From positions 1 through 64,000 of the forward strand of contig JAGPYM010000072.1 in the NCBI GenBank assembly GCA_020736575.1: a stretch of DNA of 64,000 nucleotides. The letters run 5' to 3'. Position numbers and translations under genes: made by a program. Numbering within the stretch: the stretch's first letter is position 1; each line of letters opens with the position of its first letter. Under the pieces are notes generated by a model. It worked only from the letters and a program-made list of their open reading frames with translations, made no database searches and had not been told where the DNA came from. Positions 11,901 to 21,217 of this stretch are shown one piece after another. This stretch comes from Thelonectria olida (taxonomy: Eukaryota; Ascomycota; Sordariomycetes; Hypocreales; Nectriaceae).

Positions 11901-13152
11901 GAGGCAGCTGTATGAGGAAGGGTTTGACGTCGTCGACGAGACGAAGTCCCCCGTGGCGGCCAAGCTCGCTGAGCGCGTCATCATTGACGCTGTGATTCGG
12001 TTCTCGTTGGGCCAACGAGTTGATCGGAAAATGATGAGCCACGTTGGTTTGGCGTGCAACACCTCTGGACTTGGTCACGTAGCAGAGCGTTACCTGGCAG
12101 TGGTAAGTCATTTAGCCGCTGTGTCCTTGAGCCAAGTCTGCTTCCAAGAGCCATGGCATCCATGATACTAATTAGCTTGAACATGTAGCAACTTCGCCAG
12201 TGCTTCTCCACCTCCCCAGACCACAACCCAACTCGGCCGGGGGAGAAGGCTGAGAGCTTTGCGAGAAACTGGGCCGAGAGACGACGTCGCATCATCGCTG
12301 CCCTGGGCGAAGCTGACAACGCTGACGGAGACAAGATTGACATGGGCGATTTCGAGCTCGTGGATGGCGAGCAAACCGTCCAGAGTTTCAACTCATGACC
12401 TGTTTTCCTAGATACCCTCATGCGTTGGCTGCATGCCGTTGAAGATGGCCAAAAGCCTTCGGCTAGCGTCTTGATTCCGCATGACTATTTCGGTCCGGAC
12501 CTTGTCTTCGCGCTGCGTGACAAGGAAGACATCGAGAAGCTTGCTCTTTGCAGCATCCAGGTGCGTGGCTCGATATCCTGGCTTCAACGACATGAGAAAT
12601 ACATGGCTGGACTCCCGGGCAGACAGTGGCTAACATTCTCCTGCTCAACCAGTTGAAATTGGGCCCGGCCAGTGAAGACGCAGTTGACAAGTCCTCATTA
12701 TCATGGGCTTGCGGTGGCCGAAGGGCAGCTCTGCACGAGATGCAGACAAAAAAGCAAGCGCTTGTAGCCGAAAGCGAGAACCTGGAGGGGTGGATTACGA
12801 CGATGAAAAATGACGGCCACGTCCAAGATGAAAAATGGCATGACTACGTGCTGAAAACGGTCTCTGAGAAACCTCGGGAGCTAGCGAAGACATTGAAACA
12901 CCTGCAAGTGAGTATTGACAGAGTCGAGGGGATTTTGGATGTTGAGAAGGTGCTGAAGAAGGACTTTTGGGCCAAGCAGTCGAGATTGAGCCTGCTCGTC
13001 ATGGGAGATGACATGCTCAAAAGATAGAGCAGAAGAGGCCTGATACGCATGGCGATAAAAAGCTCGAGTACTACGCCTGCATCGACAAGAAGAGCACGGG
13101 CGACTTGTTTGGCGCGCCGTTTGCAGCAACGGTGGGGGCCATCCGAGAATAG
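8992..13152 (+). pseudogene. Large P-loop NTPase with nuclease-like end (CRN/RHS-like), broken
   Basis: One gene can be followed from ATG 8992 to the stop at 13150-13152, with introns at 9230-9299, 12103-12188 and 12561-12652. The N-terminal third is unassigned. A Walker A motif PSGSGKTTSIF sits near residue 283 and a Walker B-like RICIDEAQ near 449. A long region of degenerate alpha/beta repeats ending in EEGF-like motifs follows. The last part has PDLVFALRDK...LCSIQLK, which fits the D...(E/Q)xK pattern of restriction-endonuclease-fold nucleases. That order resembles the fungal CRN/RHS-type NTPase-REase proteins; the assignment is by motif only. Damage: a one-base shift near 10745, TAG at 11182-11184 (probably from CAG), TGA at 12396-12398 (probably from CGA), and a frame change near 13025. 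A 17-base in-frame repeat (11258-11274, 11321-11337) lies inside. Full-length protein cannot be made. Confidence 0.6.
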
Positions 13153-13840
13153 GGTCGAGTAGTTATTCATGATGGATTTTTATATTGAATTCTTCCTTGT
13201 GCCATTCCATGTAGTTGAACTCGAGTGGGTTGTGCGCCAAGTGCGCATTCTCGAGGCCTGCAAGACCAAACCACCTGCGTCATACTGCTGGATACGTTCC
13301 AAGCCAAACTGTTGAGTCAACTCAGAGACCTTGGACTGCGTTGTCTTGTTGATCCAGGTGGCACCTGCTTGGCACCTGTCAGGGAAGTTATCGTCGACTG
13401 TCTGCCCGGTGATGCCGGACGTGAAGACACAGCGACTAGACTTGTTAGTAGAGACAGAATAGTACAAAACCCAACAAGTGCCGAGAGTCAACAAGCTAGC
13501 CAGAGTCGCATCACCTCGATATCGAGCCCTGTCTACTATACATGGCGCTAGCGGTTAGATAACGATCCTATTGATTCAATTCGCCAGCATGTCGCTAGCG
13601 CCAGGACAGGACCGGGTTCCCAGAGGCGAGCTTATGGCATCTTATTTTTCTTCTCCTTACGTCTATTCGTAGCATGTTTCGCAAGTGCCTTTTCGTTCAC
13701 TACAGCCTTGCCGTATAGTATCTCGGATCTAGTCCATCCTCAACGCCACAGGGCCAGTGCAGTCTATCAAGTTCACGATCCCTCGTTAGGCAAATGGTCC
13801 GATGCAGAGCAGCTGAGTGCGGCCCATTGCAACAGATTCG
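13153..13840. other. Intergenic stretch with a weak ORF remnant and an inverted repeat
   Basis: No convincing gene. On the minus strand, 13494-13180 is open and could include a gene tail ending in FNYMEWHKEEFNIK in a shifted frame near 13200, but I recognise no family and no start. An 11-base perfect inverted repeat (TGGCGCTAGCG at 13543-13553, CGCTAGCGCCA at 13593-13603) encloses about 39 bases. The rest appears to be ordinary spacer. Confidence 0.4.
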
Positions 13841-15352
13841 TTAGATGCTCTGCTGTCCTCCCAACACATTGCTCTTATACCAAGGCCAGAATACATCCTC
13901 ACTCCATCTCGCCAACCGCTGCAACGCCCAAACAATCTTGTACACGCCTAACGAACTCGTGGTTGACCCGAAATGCTTCTCCAACCAGAGGACCGTCTTT
14001 CTCCCTTCGCGCGTTGTTGCGACAAAATTCCACTCATGACCCTGGATGACAACGGCCGGCAGGAAATCCAGCCCATCCAACGATCCCCCCGTCTCGGCGA
14101 CACGGTCTTGCAGGAAGTTCCACTGTGCAGCATGCCATGTGCCCACTTGCAATTCGGCGTCTTCTCGTCCGGTGCCTCGCTTCTTGGTCTCGATGCTGAC
14201 GGCGATGGGGCAGTTGCGGAAGGAAAGATAGTCGGTGTGGTTCATGACGTTGCATGGCAGGACTTGGCGTAGTTGACGGATGGCATTGACGGGACTTGCG
14301 GGGGATAAGTCATTGTCCGGATTCAAGTAGAGGCAGAAATCGACCATCTTAGGTTGAGACTTGATAGGGAGATACTCCTTGATGATCCTCGCCGTCGTGC
14401 AAGGCGCAACGCCAACCAGTTGGTTGTATTTCTGTCGGCCGTAAACCGCCTTGCGCAAGACGGGATAATGCACCATCATGTTCCAGCCCGCCTCATTCTG
14501 CATCGTCGCCTGACATTGTCCGGCATCTTCCACCAGGTCCGCGACTTCTTCCAGCGAGGGGGTCGGACCGAGTTGATCGCGGGCTTGCGTGTCGACGTAG
14601 GCGAAATCTTCTACCGCGGAAAACTCGCCGAATTCTTCTTGTTGTTTACGCTTGGTGATCTCCGCCCTGAGGTCTTCAGATAGGATGCGTAGGCAGTTGC
14701 TGCACTTATCAATCTCAGTGAGTAGACGGCGCAGCGAGAGGGTCATGGAGGCATCCGTTAAGGCCATGACTCGCGTCTCAATCCCATCAGCATTCAGCTC
14801 CAACGCGGCAATCTGTTTCGACGGTGATGAGCGGCCGGAAACGTGGGATATGGAAGTTGACTCGGACTCGGAACGGGACGGCAGCGAATGCGCAGGCGAT
14901 GCGGCTCGAAGACGACGATGCGGCGTCCTTTTACGTCGTGTGTGTTGACTGCTACTCGCTCGGGGCGTCTCGTCGACATCGCGATCGAGATCACGGCCAT
15001 GGTCTCCGATCTCGCCAGTCAGTCGCGGCCTCTTAGGCGTTCGGTGCGAGTCTTCTGGCATCATCAGACTGTTCCTTTTGCGACGCGGCTGCGTTTCTGT
15101 GTCTGTGTCTCTGGACTCGGGTGGCGATAGAGGCTCGTGGCAGTCGGCTTCGTTGGGTTTTGCATCGAGGCTAGGGATGTGGGTGAACTGGGCACTAGGG
15201 TCGAGCTGCGACAACCAAGTAGCAATGTCTTGGGCAATCATGCTAGCATCGTATGGCAGGGCGTCGTGATGCGTATGTTGTTTCGTGCGGAGATAATGCT
15301 GTGGATGTAGATAATATTTGATGGATCTGTCGCGATAATGTGATAAATCCAT
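13841..15352 (-). CDS. Fungal PD-(D/E)XK nuclease-like domain protein
   Basis: A single-exon gene of 503 codons. The open frame extends 47 codons farther upstream, but only from a TTG, so I take the first ATG at 15352 (catcATGga). The N-terminal half is hydrophilic and low-complexity (RRKRNSLMMPEDSHRTPKRP, Ser/Arg-rich), with possible nuclear-localisation signals. The C-terminal half is the fungal PD-(D/E)XK nuclease-like domain: an Asp in KMVDFCLYL, the catalytic-type SIETKKRG, and the AELQVGTWHAAQW motif that is characteristic of the family. All three motif groups are present, so the fold may be active. Substrate and role are unknown. These genes are common, variable members of accessory regions in Sordariomycetes. 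There is no frame damage, in contrast to the NTPase pseudogene beside it. Confidence 0.8.
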   Translation of the reverse strand: MDLSHYRDRSIKYYLHPQHYLRTKQHTHHDALPYDASMIAQDIATWLSQLDPSAQFTHIPSLDAKPNEADCHEPLSPPESRDTDTETQPRRKRNSLMMPEDSHRTPKRPRLTGEIGDHGRDLDRDVDETPRASSSQHTRRKRTPHRRLRAASPAHSLPSRSESESTSISHVSGRSSPSKQIAALELNADGIETRVMALTDASMTLSLRRLLTEIDKCSNCLRILSEDLRAEITKRKQQEEFGEFSAVEDFAYVDTQARDQLGPTPSLEEVADLVEDAGQCQATMQNEAGWNMMVHYPVLRKAVYGRQKYNQLVGVAPCTTARIIKEYLPIKSQPKMVDFCLYLNPDNDLSPASPVNAIRQLRQVLPCNVMNHTDYLSFRNCPIAVSIETKKRGTGREDAELQVGTWHAAQWNFLQDRVAETGGSLDGLDFLPAVVIQGHEWNFVATTREGRKTVLWLEKHFGSTTSSLGVYKIVWALQRLARWSEDVFWPWYKSNVLGGQQSI

Positions 15353-15836
15353 GATGTTGATTGCTAGCAAGTTGTGTTGCCTGGGCAACAGTGACGCAGG
15401 GACGCATTGGCAATCTATCTTTGGGTGGAAACGACGAGTAGGTGGATAATGACGTAAGATGGAATGGACTAATTTGGCAGGGGCCGACGGCAATTGACAG
15501 AAGTGCTAAGGACCGTAAGCAAGAAGAGATTTGTTAGCAAGGCAGTTAGACGCCCCAAGGTCAATTGAATGTTGAGCTGCGCAGCCCGTTATGGTCATGC
15601 TACTTGTTTAGTCAACACCGTCCGACTTCTAATCATTTCATGCCAACCTAGCCGGCCAGACAGTAGAAACAAGTAAACCCTCAAATACAGACCCTACACT
15701 AACTGGGTCTCAGCGGCAAAGCCCCCGAGGGTCCAGTTACCAGTTCAATTTATTTTCCGTCTTTTCTCTAAGCACCTCCATTTCTAATTGTCTATTCTGT
15801 AATAGATATTTTACCCTTGCAATTGTCGTGAAAACG

Positions 15837-18126
15837 ATGTGCGGATTTTCCACCTGTATCCTGTTTCTGGGCGCAAACCCTAACGGCCAGAGCAACACCA
15901 CTCCTTGCAATGGGCACACAAACGGTGACCACAAAACAAACGGCGCAGCATCAGGCAAATTTGCGGAAGACCTCAGAGCTTCAGTCAATCTTATCGCTCA
16001 CCGCGGCCCAGACGACTCGGATGTATGGATCAGTGAGAACGAGCAAGTCGGGCTAGCCCACTGCCGACTATCCATCAACGATTTATCCTCTGCAGGGCGA
16101 CAACCCCTTCACAGCAGCGACAACCAGATTCACGCCGTGGTCAACGGTGAGATCTACGACTACGATCGCCTCCGTGTTGAATGCGAAACCATCCATAACT
16201 ACCCTTTCAAGAGCGACAGTGACAGCGAGCTGGTTTTGGCCCTTTACCAGATCTACGGCGCGCCTGAATTCCTCACGCATATGCGTGGTGAATTCGCTTT
16301 TGTCCTCTATGATAACCGCGAAGGAGCTCAGCGCGTGATCTGCGCGCGTGACCGTTATGGAATCAAGCCGCTGGTGTACACGTTCGTGGAGTCGAAGCTG
16401 CTCGTCGCTTCCGAAGCCAAGGCCTTCTTACCCCTGGGCTGGAAGCCACGCTGGGACGTCCGCGCAATTGCCGACGCCGGATGGATGTTTGACGACCGAA
16501 CGCTGTTCCGCCAAGTTCGCAAGGTCTTGCCTGGGCACTATCTTGATATTACGGAACACGGTGGTGTGCAGCAGGTCAAGTATTGGGATGCTGAATACGA
16601 AGACAAGGTTTGTTTATTTGTTCGTTAGAATTTCTAATCGCAGCGGCTGACTGCTCCTCTACAGATCAAATTTGAAACTCGAACCATCGACGAAATGGTA
16701 GCTGGGGTTCGCGAGAGGCTGGTCGAGTCTGTCCGTCTTCGCCTGCGTGCTGATGTCCCCGTTGGGATTTACTTGTCGGGAGGGATCGACTCGTCTGCCA
16801 TCGCGGGTATAGTCACGGAGCTTGCGCGCAAGGAAAAGGTCAAGATAGGAAATGAAGAGGCTACTCGTGTTGCCTGCTTCAGCGTGGCGTTTCCTGAGAC
16901 TTCCGGCTACGATGAATCACGTAAGTCTTCATACAACGGTGATAGCGTATTGCCATAAAAGCTAACAGACACAAGATATTGCTGAACGCACGGCCGAATG
17001 GCTCGGAGTGGAGACTATTAAGAAGACCATCACGGAGGAGACGCTGGCGGAAGACTTTGAAGATGCCGTATTCCACTGCGAGCATCATCACTTCGATCTT
17101 AACTTTGTGGCCAAGTTCGCACTCTCAACTCTCCCCCGTGAACACGGCATCAAGGTTGTCCTGACCGGCGAAGGTGCCGACGAGCATTTCGCTGGCTATC
17201 CATACTTCCCCGGCGAATTCCTTCGCGAAGCTGATGAAGCCATGCCCAAATCCCAGCTGTCTCAAAACAGTAACCTTCGAAACGATATGTTCAAGTCGGT
17301 GCAGAGGGAAATGAAGGGAATCTGGCAAAAGAGCGGTGCAACCGCGTACAACGATAGACCAGCCATTGCCTGCATTGCTGGAGTGGGCGCAACGGACATG
17401 AGCGACAATCTGTTGGCGTGGCATCCCACAGCGTCTATCTTTGCGACATGGCTCCAAGATCTGCAAAGTAACCACGACTGTCGTAGAACAGTTTTGGACT
17501 CGTATCCGAACGACGTCCAGACCAAGATGCGGTCGCGATGGCACCCCTTGCACACGGCCATGTACATGTGGAACAAAAGCTCGCTGGCCAATGTTCTCCT
17601 ATCTTGTCTCGGCGACCGCACGGAGATGGCGCACAGCGTGGAGGCGCGCACGCCCTTCCTCGACCACCACCTCACAGAGTACATCAACCGCCTGCCGCCC
17701 AGCGTCAAGCTGCGGTACTCGGCCGACACGGCGAGCGACAGCGGGGAGCTGGGCCCTATCTGGACCAAGTCTAGCGTGGCCCTGCAGTCGCTTGACGAGA
17801 AATGGATTCTGCGCCAGGCTGTGCGCCCATATATCACCGATGAGCTGTACAAACGGAAGAAGCATCCATTCCTGGCGCCGACGCGGTGGGCCGTGGGCGG
17901 GCCATTGCACCGAAAGTTCAAGGCGCTACTGACGCAAGACGCCGTGGAAGAGCTTGGCTTTGTTGATTGGGGGACGATTCAGGAGGCTATGGAAAATGGT
18001 TGGGGCGAGGCGGCCGACCCAAGAGCCCTCCGGCGCCTGATATACTGCGGTGCTTGGGTGACGTTGAGCCAGCGCATGGGCGTCGCGAAGGCGGCCGGAT
18101 CTGATTGGGAGGCCACTGTACGATAG
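15837..18126 (+). CDS. Asparagine-synthetase-like glutamine amidotransferase
   Basis: A two-domain class II amidotransferase of the AsnB type: glutaminase releases ammonia, and the synthetase domain uses ATP to activate a carboxylate and make an amide. The start is the ATG at 15837, which places the nucleophile at Cys2 (MCGF). HRGPDDS near residue 56 and NGEIYDY near 103 complete the glutaminase site. The synthetase has the PP-loop YLSGGIDSS near 295 and LTGEGADEHFAGY near 404. Introns at 16608-16664 and 16921-16975 give 725 codons, close to full length for fungal homologues. It is the first gene of the tight cluster and converges on the reductase gene. Housekeeping asparagine synthesis is the default, but its place beside a PKS suggests amidation of a polyketide-derived acid; that is inference. 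The region around residues 10-45 is Asn/Gly-rich and variable. Confidence 0.88.
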
Positions 18127-18457
18127 CTTTCTAGCTTTTACGAAGCTATTAGTATTAGGATGAAACCGACTTTCCCCAGTTAACACTCTCCTCATGCCAT
18201 TGATTGTAGGATTGCCCAAGTCATGCTTGGTGCTCCGCCGTCGACGAGAATTTCTGATGATCATCAGTCTCAGTTCCATAGCGTGCGGTTTCATATGGTT
18301 GATGAACTGATCAAAGAGAAGCTCGATCAGGTTTGTTGGCGCAAACGGTGAGAGTATATTCAGCCTGCTTTACATCGACAAAGGTGAGGTTGAGGTTGCA
18401 GCATGTTTCCCTTTGCAAACCCGTTTATGCTATCCCATCAAGGCTGAGAGAGGCTAT

Positions 18458-19462
18458 TCAGATCAACACTACGATTTTCCCGTGCCCCAGACCTCTTGAA
18501 TGCGCCGATTCATACGCTTCCCGCACGTCGTTCAGCGACACCGTCTTCGCTACACGCCCTTTGATGTTTCCCTTCTCAACGTGCTCTGTGATGCGCGCCA
18601 TGCTATCCCTTGACGGCTCAGCAATCATGTACAGTGCCCGGACGTCTTCTTTCCCTTTGCTGATTCCCTGCTCCTTGTGCGCTTCTCTGTACCCCCAGCT
18701 GCATGCGTCAAAGGACAACAAGGTGCCGCCGTCTGGCTTGACGACGCTCCAGCAGTCTGCGAGAACCTCAGACCCAACGGAATCCACAACCACATCGACC
18801 TTGTCCAAATTACCAAAGTCTTTGTACTCCACCACTTCGTGGGCGCCGATGGAGCGCAAGAACGACTTGTTCCGCTCATTGGAGCTGGACGCCGCCACGA
18901 CGTGATGTCCGGCTAGAACGGCGAACTGCACGAGAAACGTGCCGATGCCGCCGGCAGCGCCGGTGATCAGGACCCTCTTCTGCCCACCTTTCTCCGCGGC
19001 TGCTGTCTCGAGTCCAACATGCCTGAACATGGCCTGGTCAGCCGTGAGAGCACTCCCGGGAATTGCGGCGGCCTCCTCCCACGACAAATTGTCCGGCTTC
19101 TTGACGGCTTCTTCCGTCGTGACGATGGCGTACTCGGCCCATGTACCGCCGCGATTGGCATGCGTCATGCCGTACACGTGGTCGCCCACACGGAAGTCCT
19201 GCTCGCTGTCGTGGATGGCGACGACGATGCCGGAAAAGTCGTTTCCCAAGGTGGCATGGCTCGGGGGGTACAGTTCGTTCCACTCGAGATTGTCCTTGTA
19301 CACGGTAGAGGCTTTTACTTGAACCAGTAGTTCGCCAGGCTTTGAGATGTGTGGTTTTGGTACGTCGTTGTGAATTTCAATTGCTGAAGACGGAGCTACA
19401 TTTCCGGGGAAACCGTAAGGTGTTCCCTCGGGGGATGTAGGCCGAACTCGTGCAGCTCTCAT
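18458..19462 (-). CDS. Medium-chain (quinone-reductase-like) oxidoreductase
   Basis: An intact single-exon gene of 334 codons starting at ATG 19462. It is an MDR-superfamily NAD(P)H oxidoreductase: a GroES-like N-terminal domain (GDHVYGMTHANRGGTWAEYA around residues 93-112), the Rossmann motif GAAGGIGTFLVQ at about 168-179, and IGAHEVVEYKDF after it. The zinc-ligand cysteine pattern of alcohol dehydrogenases is not seen, so it fits the zinc-free quinone oxidoreductase/enoyl reductase side of the family. It lies tail-to-tail with the amidotransferase (332-base gap) and heads away from the hydrolase and PKS. Because the PKS enoylreductase domain looks degenerate, this protein is a natural candidate to act in trans as an enoylreductase, as LovC does for lovastatin, or as a tailoring reductase. 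That role is inferred. Confidence 0.85.
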   Translation of the reverse strand: MRAARVRPTSPEGTPYGFPGNVAPSSAIEIHNDVPKPHISKPGELLVQVKASTVYKDNLEWNELYPPSHATLGNDFSGIVVAIHDSEQDFRVGDHVYGMTHANRGGTWAEYAIVTTEEAVKKPDNLSWEEAAAIPGSALTADQAMFRHVGLETAAAEKGGQKRVLITGAAGGIGTFLVQFAVLAGHHVVAASSSNERNKSFLRSIGAHEVVEYKDFGNLDKVDVVVDSVGSEVLADCWSVVKPDGGTLLSFDACSWGYREAHKEQGISKGKEDVRALYMIAEPSRDSMARITEHVEKGNIKGRVAKTVSLNDVREAYESAHSRGLGHGKIVVLI

Positions 19463-19873
19463 AGTTGAAGTTCCCTTTTTGATCTGGGATATCGTAGTAG
19501 GATAACAAATCTAGAATTCAAGTCATTTAGGAAAGAAGAACATATCGGTTAATAAGATGGTAGGGTTATTATAGTATGGCCTTATCTAATATTTACTGCC
19601 GAGGCGGGGCAGACCTACCATGCGTATTAGTATTAGTATCGGCATTTTTCCATATTAGGAGAATCCGCCAATCTTGAATCAAGTAATATTTTTACCCCTC
19701 GTACCATCCCCTACTTTCTACATATTATTAATAAATGAACTTTTAACTGTAACTTGATAATAATATTATTGAGAGATAATTTGTAGAAAAGCCTTAAGCT
19801 TTCAATTTATATATACAAGAAGGAACCGTAACTTAATTGTTCAGTTTTGAAACTACAAAGTATCTGTGTAAAT

Positions 19874-20763
19874 CTATGCCTGCGTTAAAGCCCAGTCTAT
19901 ATTTCGAAGTACAGCTTTAATCTCGGTCTGTTGCTTTGGCAGATCATGCAACCCACTATGTAAGACTGTTCTTGACTTAGACTCGTCACATATGCTGCGA
20001 GATAACTCGGCCATTTTGATCATGTACGCAAAGTCGTTCCGACCCCACACGTGGACAGTTGGAACAAGAATCTTCTGTGCCAGCGCTGACGAGTACAAGA
20101 TTCGAGGGATGGCATGAAGCTCTCCGTGACGGTATATGTCCAAGTCTGTGAACGGGAAATTCGAATCTCGTGTGGCAGCGTCAACAACCGTTTGCTGTAG
20201 AATCTCGACAAACTCTCGCTCTTCGCTCGTCAGACCTTTGCCGTTGCTGTCGGATCGATCCGTAATGTCGTACTCCATATCTCGAAGCCGTGAAATAATG
20301 GTGGATCCCAAACTCGCATCAGGGCTACATGGCATGGCAGTCGAGAAAAGACATGCAAACTTGACTGCGGCCGGGTTGCCAGCTGCTTGCTGCTGGTAGA
20401 GATATGACAACGTCAAGGACGACCCCTGACTGAACCCGAAGATGCCATCAAAGGGGCCTTGGTCTTCAAGCGTTTCTTCGAGGACACCGACCGCTTGTGC
20501 TGTGTCGTCTGGACAATATCCTTGGGTGTGGGAATAGTACGGGCCGGGCTGGTATTCTGAGACGCCTATATGCTAAAGTGTCAACGGCGAGATGAAGATG
20601 AGAGTCGTCGTAGAGTCTATTTACCCGGTCCTCTCTCGGACTCGAACGGCCCGTCTACAAAGACAAGCTCGAAGCTGGGATCCAGCTCGCGCCGCAGATT
20701 AGACATCTGCTTTTCGAGAAGGGCACCGGAGCTACCAAACCCGTGAAGACACAGGATTCTCAT
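19874..20763 (-). CDS. FSH1/LovG-like serine hydrolase (thioesterase candidate)
   Basis: An alpha/beta hydrolase of the fungal serine hydrolase FSH1 family, 276 codons in two exons (intron 20566-20624). The start at 20763 opens MRILCLHGFGSSGALL, the conserved first strand and oxyanion segment of the family; an upstream in-frame ATG at 20832 is less likely. The nucleophile is Ser92 in FGFSQGSS, with Asp in VWGRNDF and His in SGLHDLPK supplying the triad. The length is normal. The gene is transcribed divergently from the PKS, whose ATG lies 455 bases away. Members such as LovG and CitA release or edit polyketide chains, and the neighbouring PKS ends in an ACP with no thioesterase, so chain release is the likely job. 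This is well supported by context but untested. Confidence 0.87.
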
Positions 20764-21217
20764 CTTGTTCGTAGAGTATCGAGTACAACTCAATCTGATA
20801 TTCAAAGAGTTGATGATCAGTAGATTAGCCAAGCAATGTGGGAATTTGGCCCTTCGCTACCACCGGAAGGGGATACTTCCTTCTGGCCGGCCTTAAACGA
20901 GCGGAGAAATTCCCAACTCATAACGGGCCGCGGCCAACGGTGGGTTTCTCCGAGTCGGCGCTACCCAATTGGTGAATGTAAGACGGCTCCGTCTCATCTC
21001 GTCCGCATTGCCTAAGCTAGGCACTTCGCCATTGTTCGGGCATGTGAGACTGGAAATTCAGATCGGACAAAGATGTAAAATATTCAACAGCCAGTGCATA
21101 TACAAATTTCATAAAAAGCACGCCTGTTACCAGCTTTAGTACCCTTGTTCACGATTGCCATCCGCTTCATTTTTGGGATCTAAGTCCATTGATGTTCATT
21201 TCCACCAGCCTTTCACC
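20764..21217. promoter_or_regulatory. Divergent promoter between hydrolase and PKS
   Basis: The only sequence between two opposing genes, so both promoters must lie here. It contains CGGAGAAA at 20902-20909 and its exact reverse complement TTTCTCCG at 20945-20952. CGG half-sites in inverted orientation are what Zn2Cys6 cluster regulators often bind. GC-rich ggccgcggcc lies between the arms. No regulator gene was seen in the window. The binding claim is inference. Confidence 0.45.

Noticed and set aside
12420..13027. A possible separate downstream gene
   Set aside because: The sequence before 12420 is in frame across a TGA with the upstream exon, so it is better read as the end of the same broken NTPase-like gene.
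17441..17932. Long Arg/Ser-rich frame inside the amidotransferase gene
   Set aside because: A shadow frame of GC-rich coding DNA; the real frame carries all synthetase motifs.
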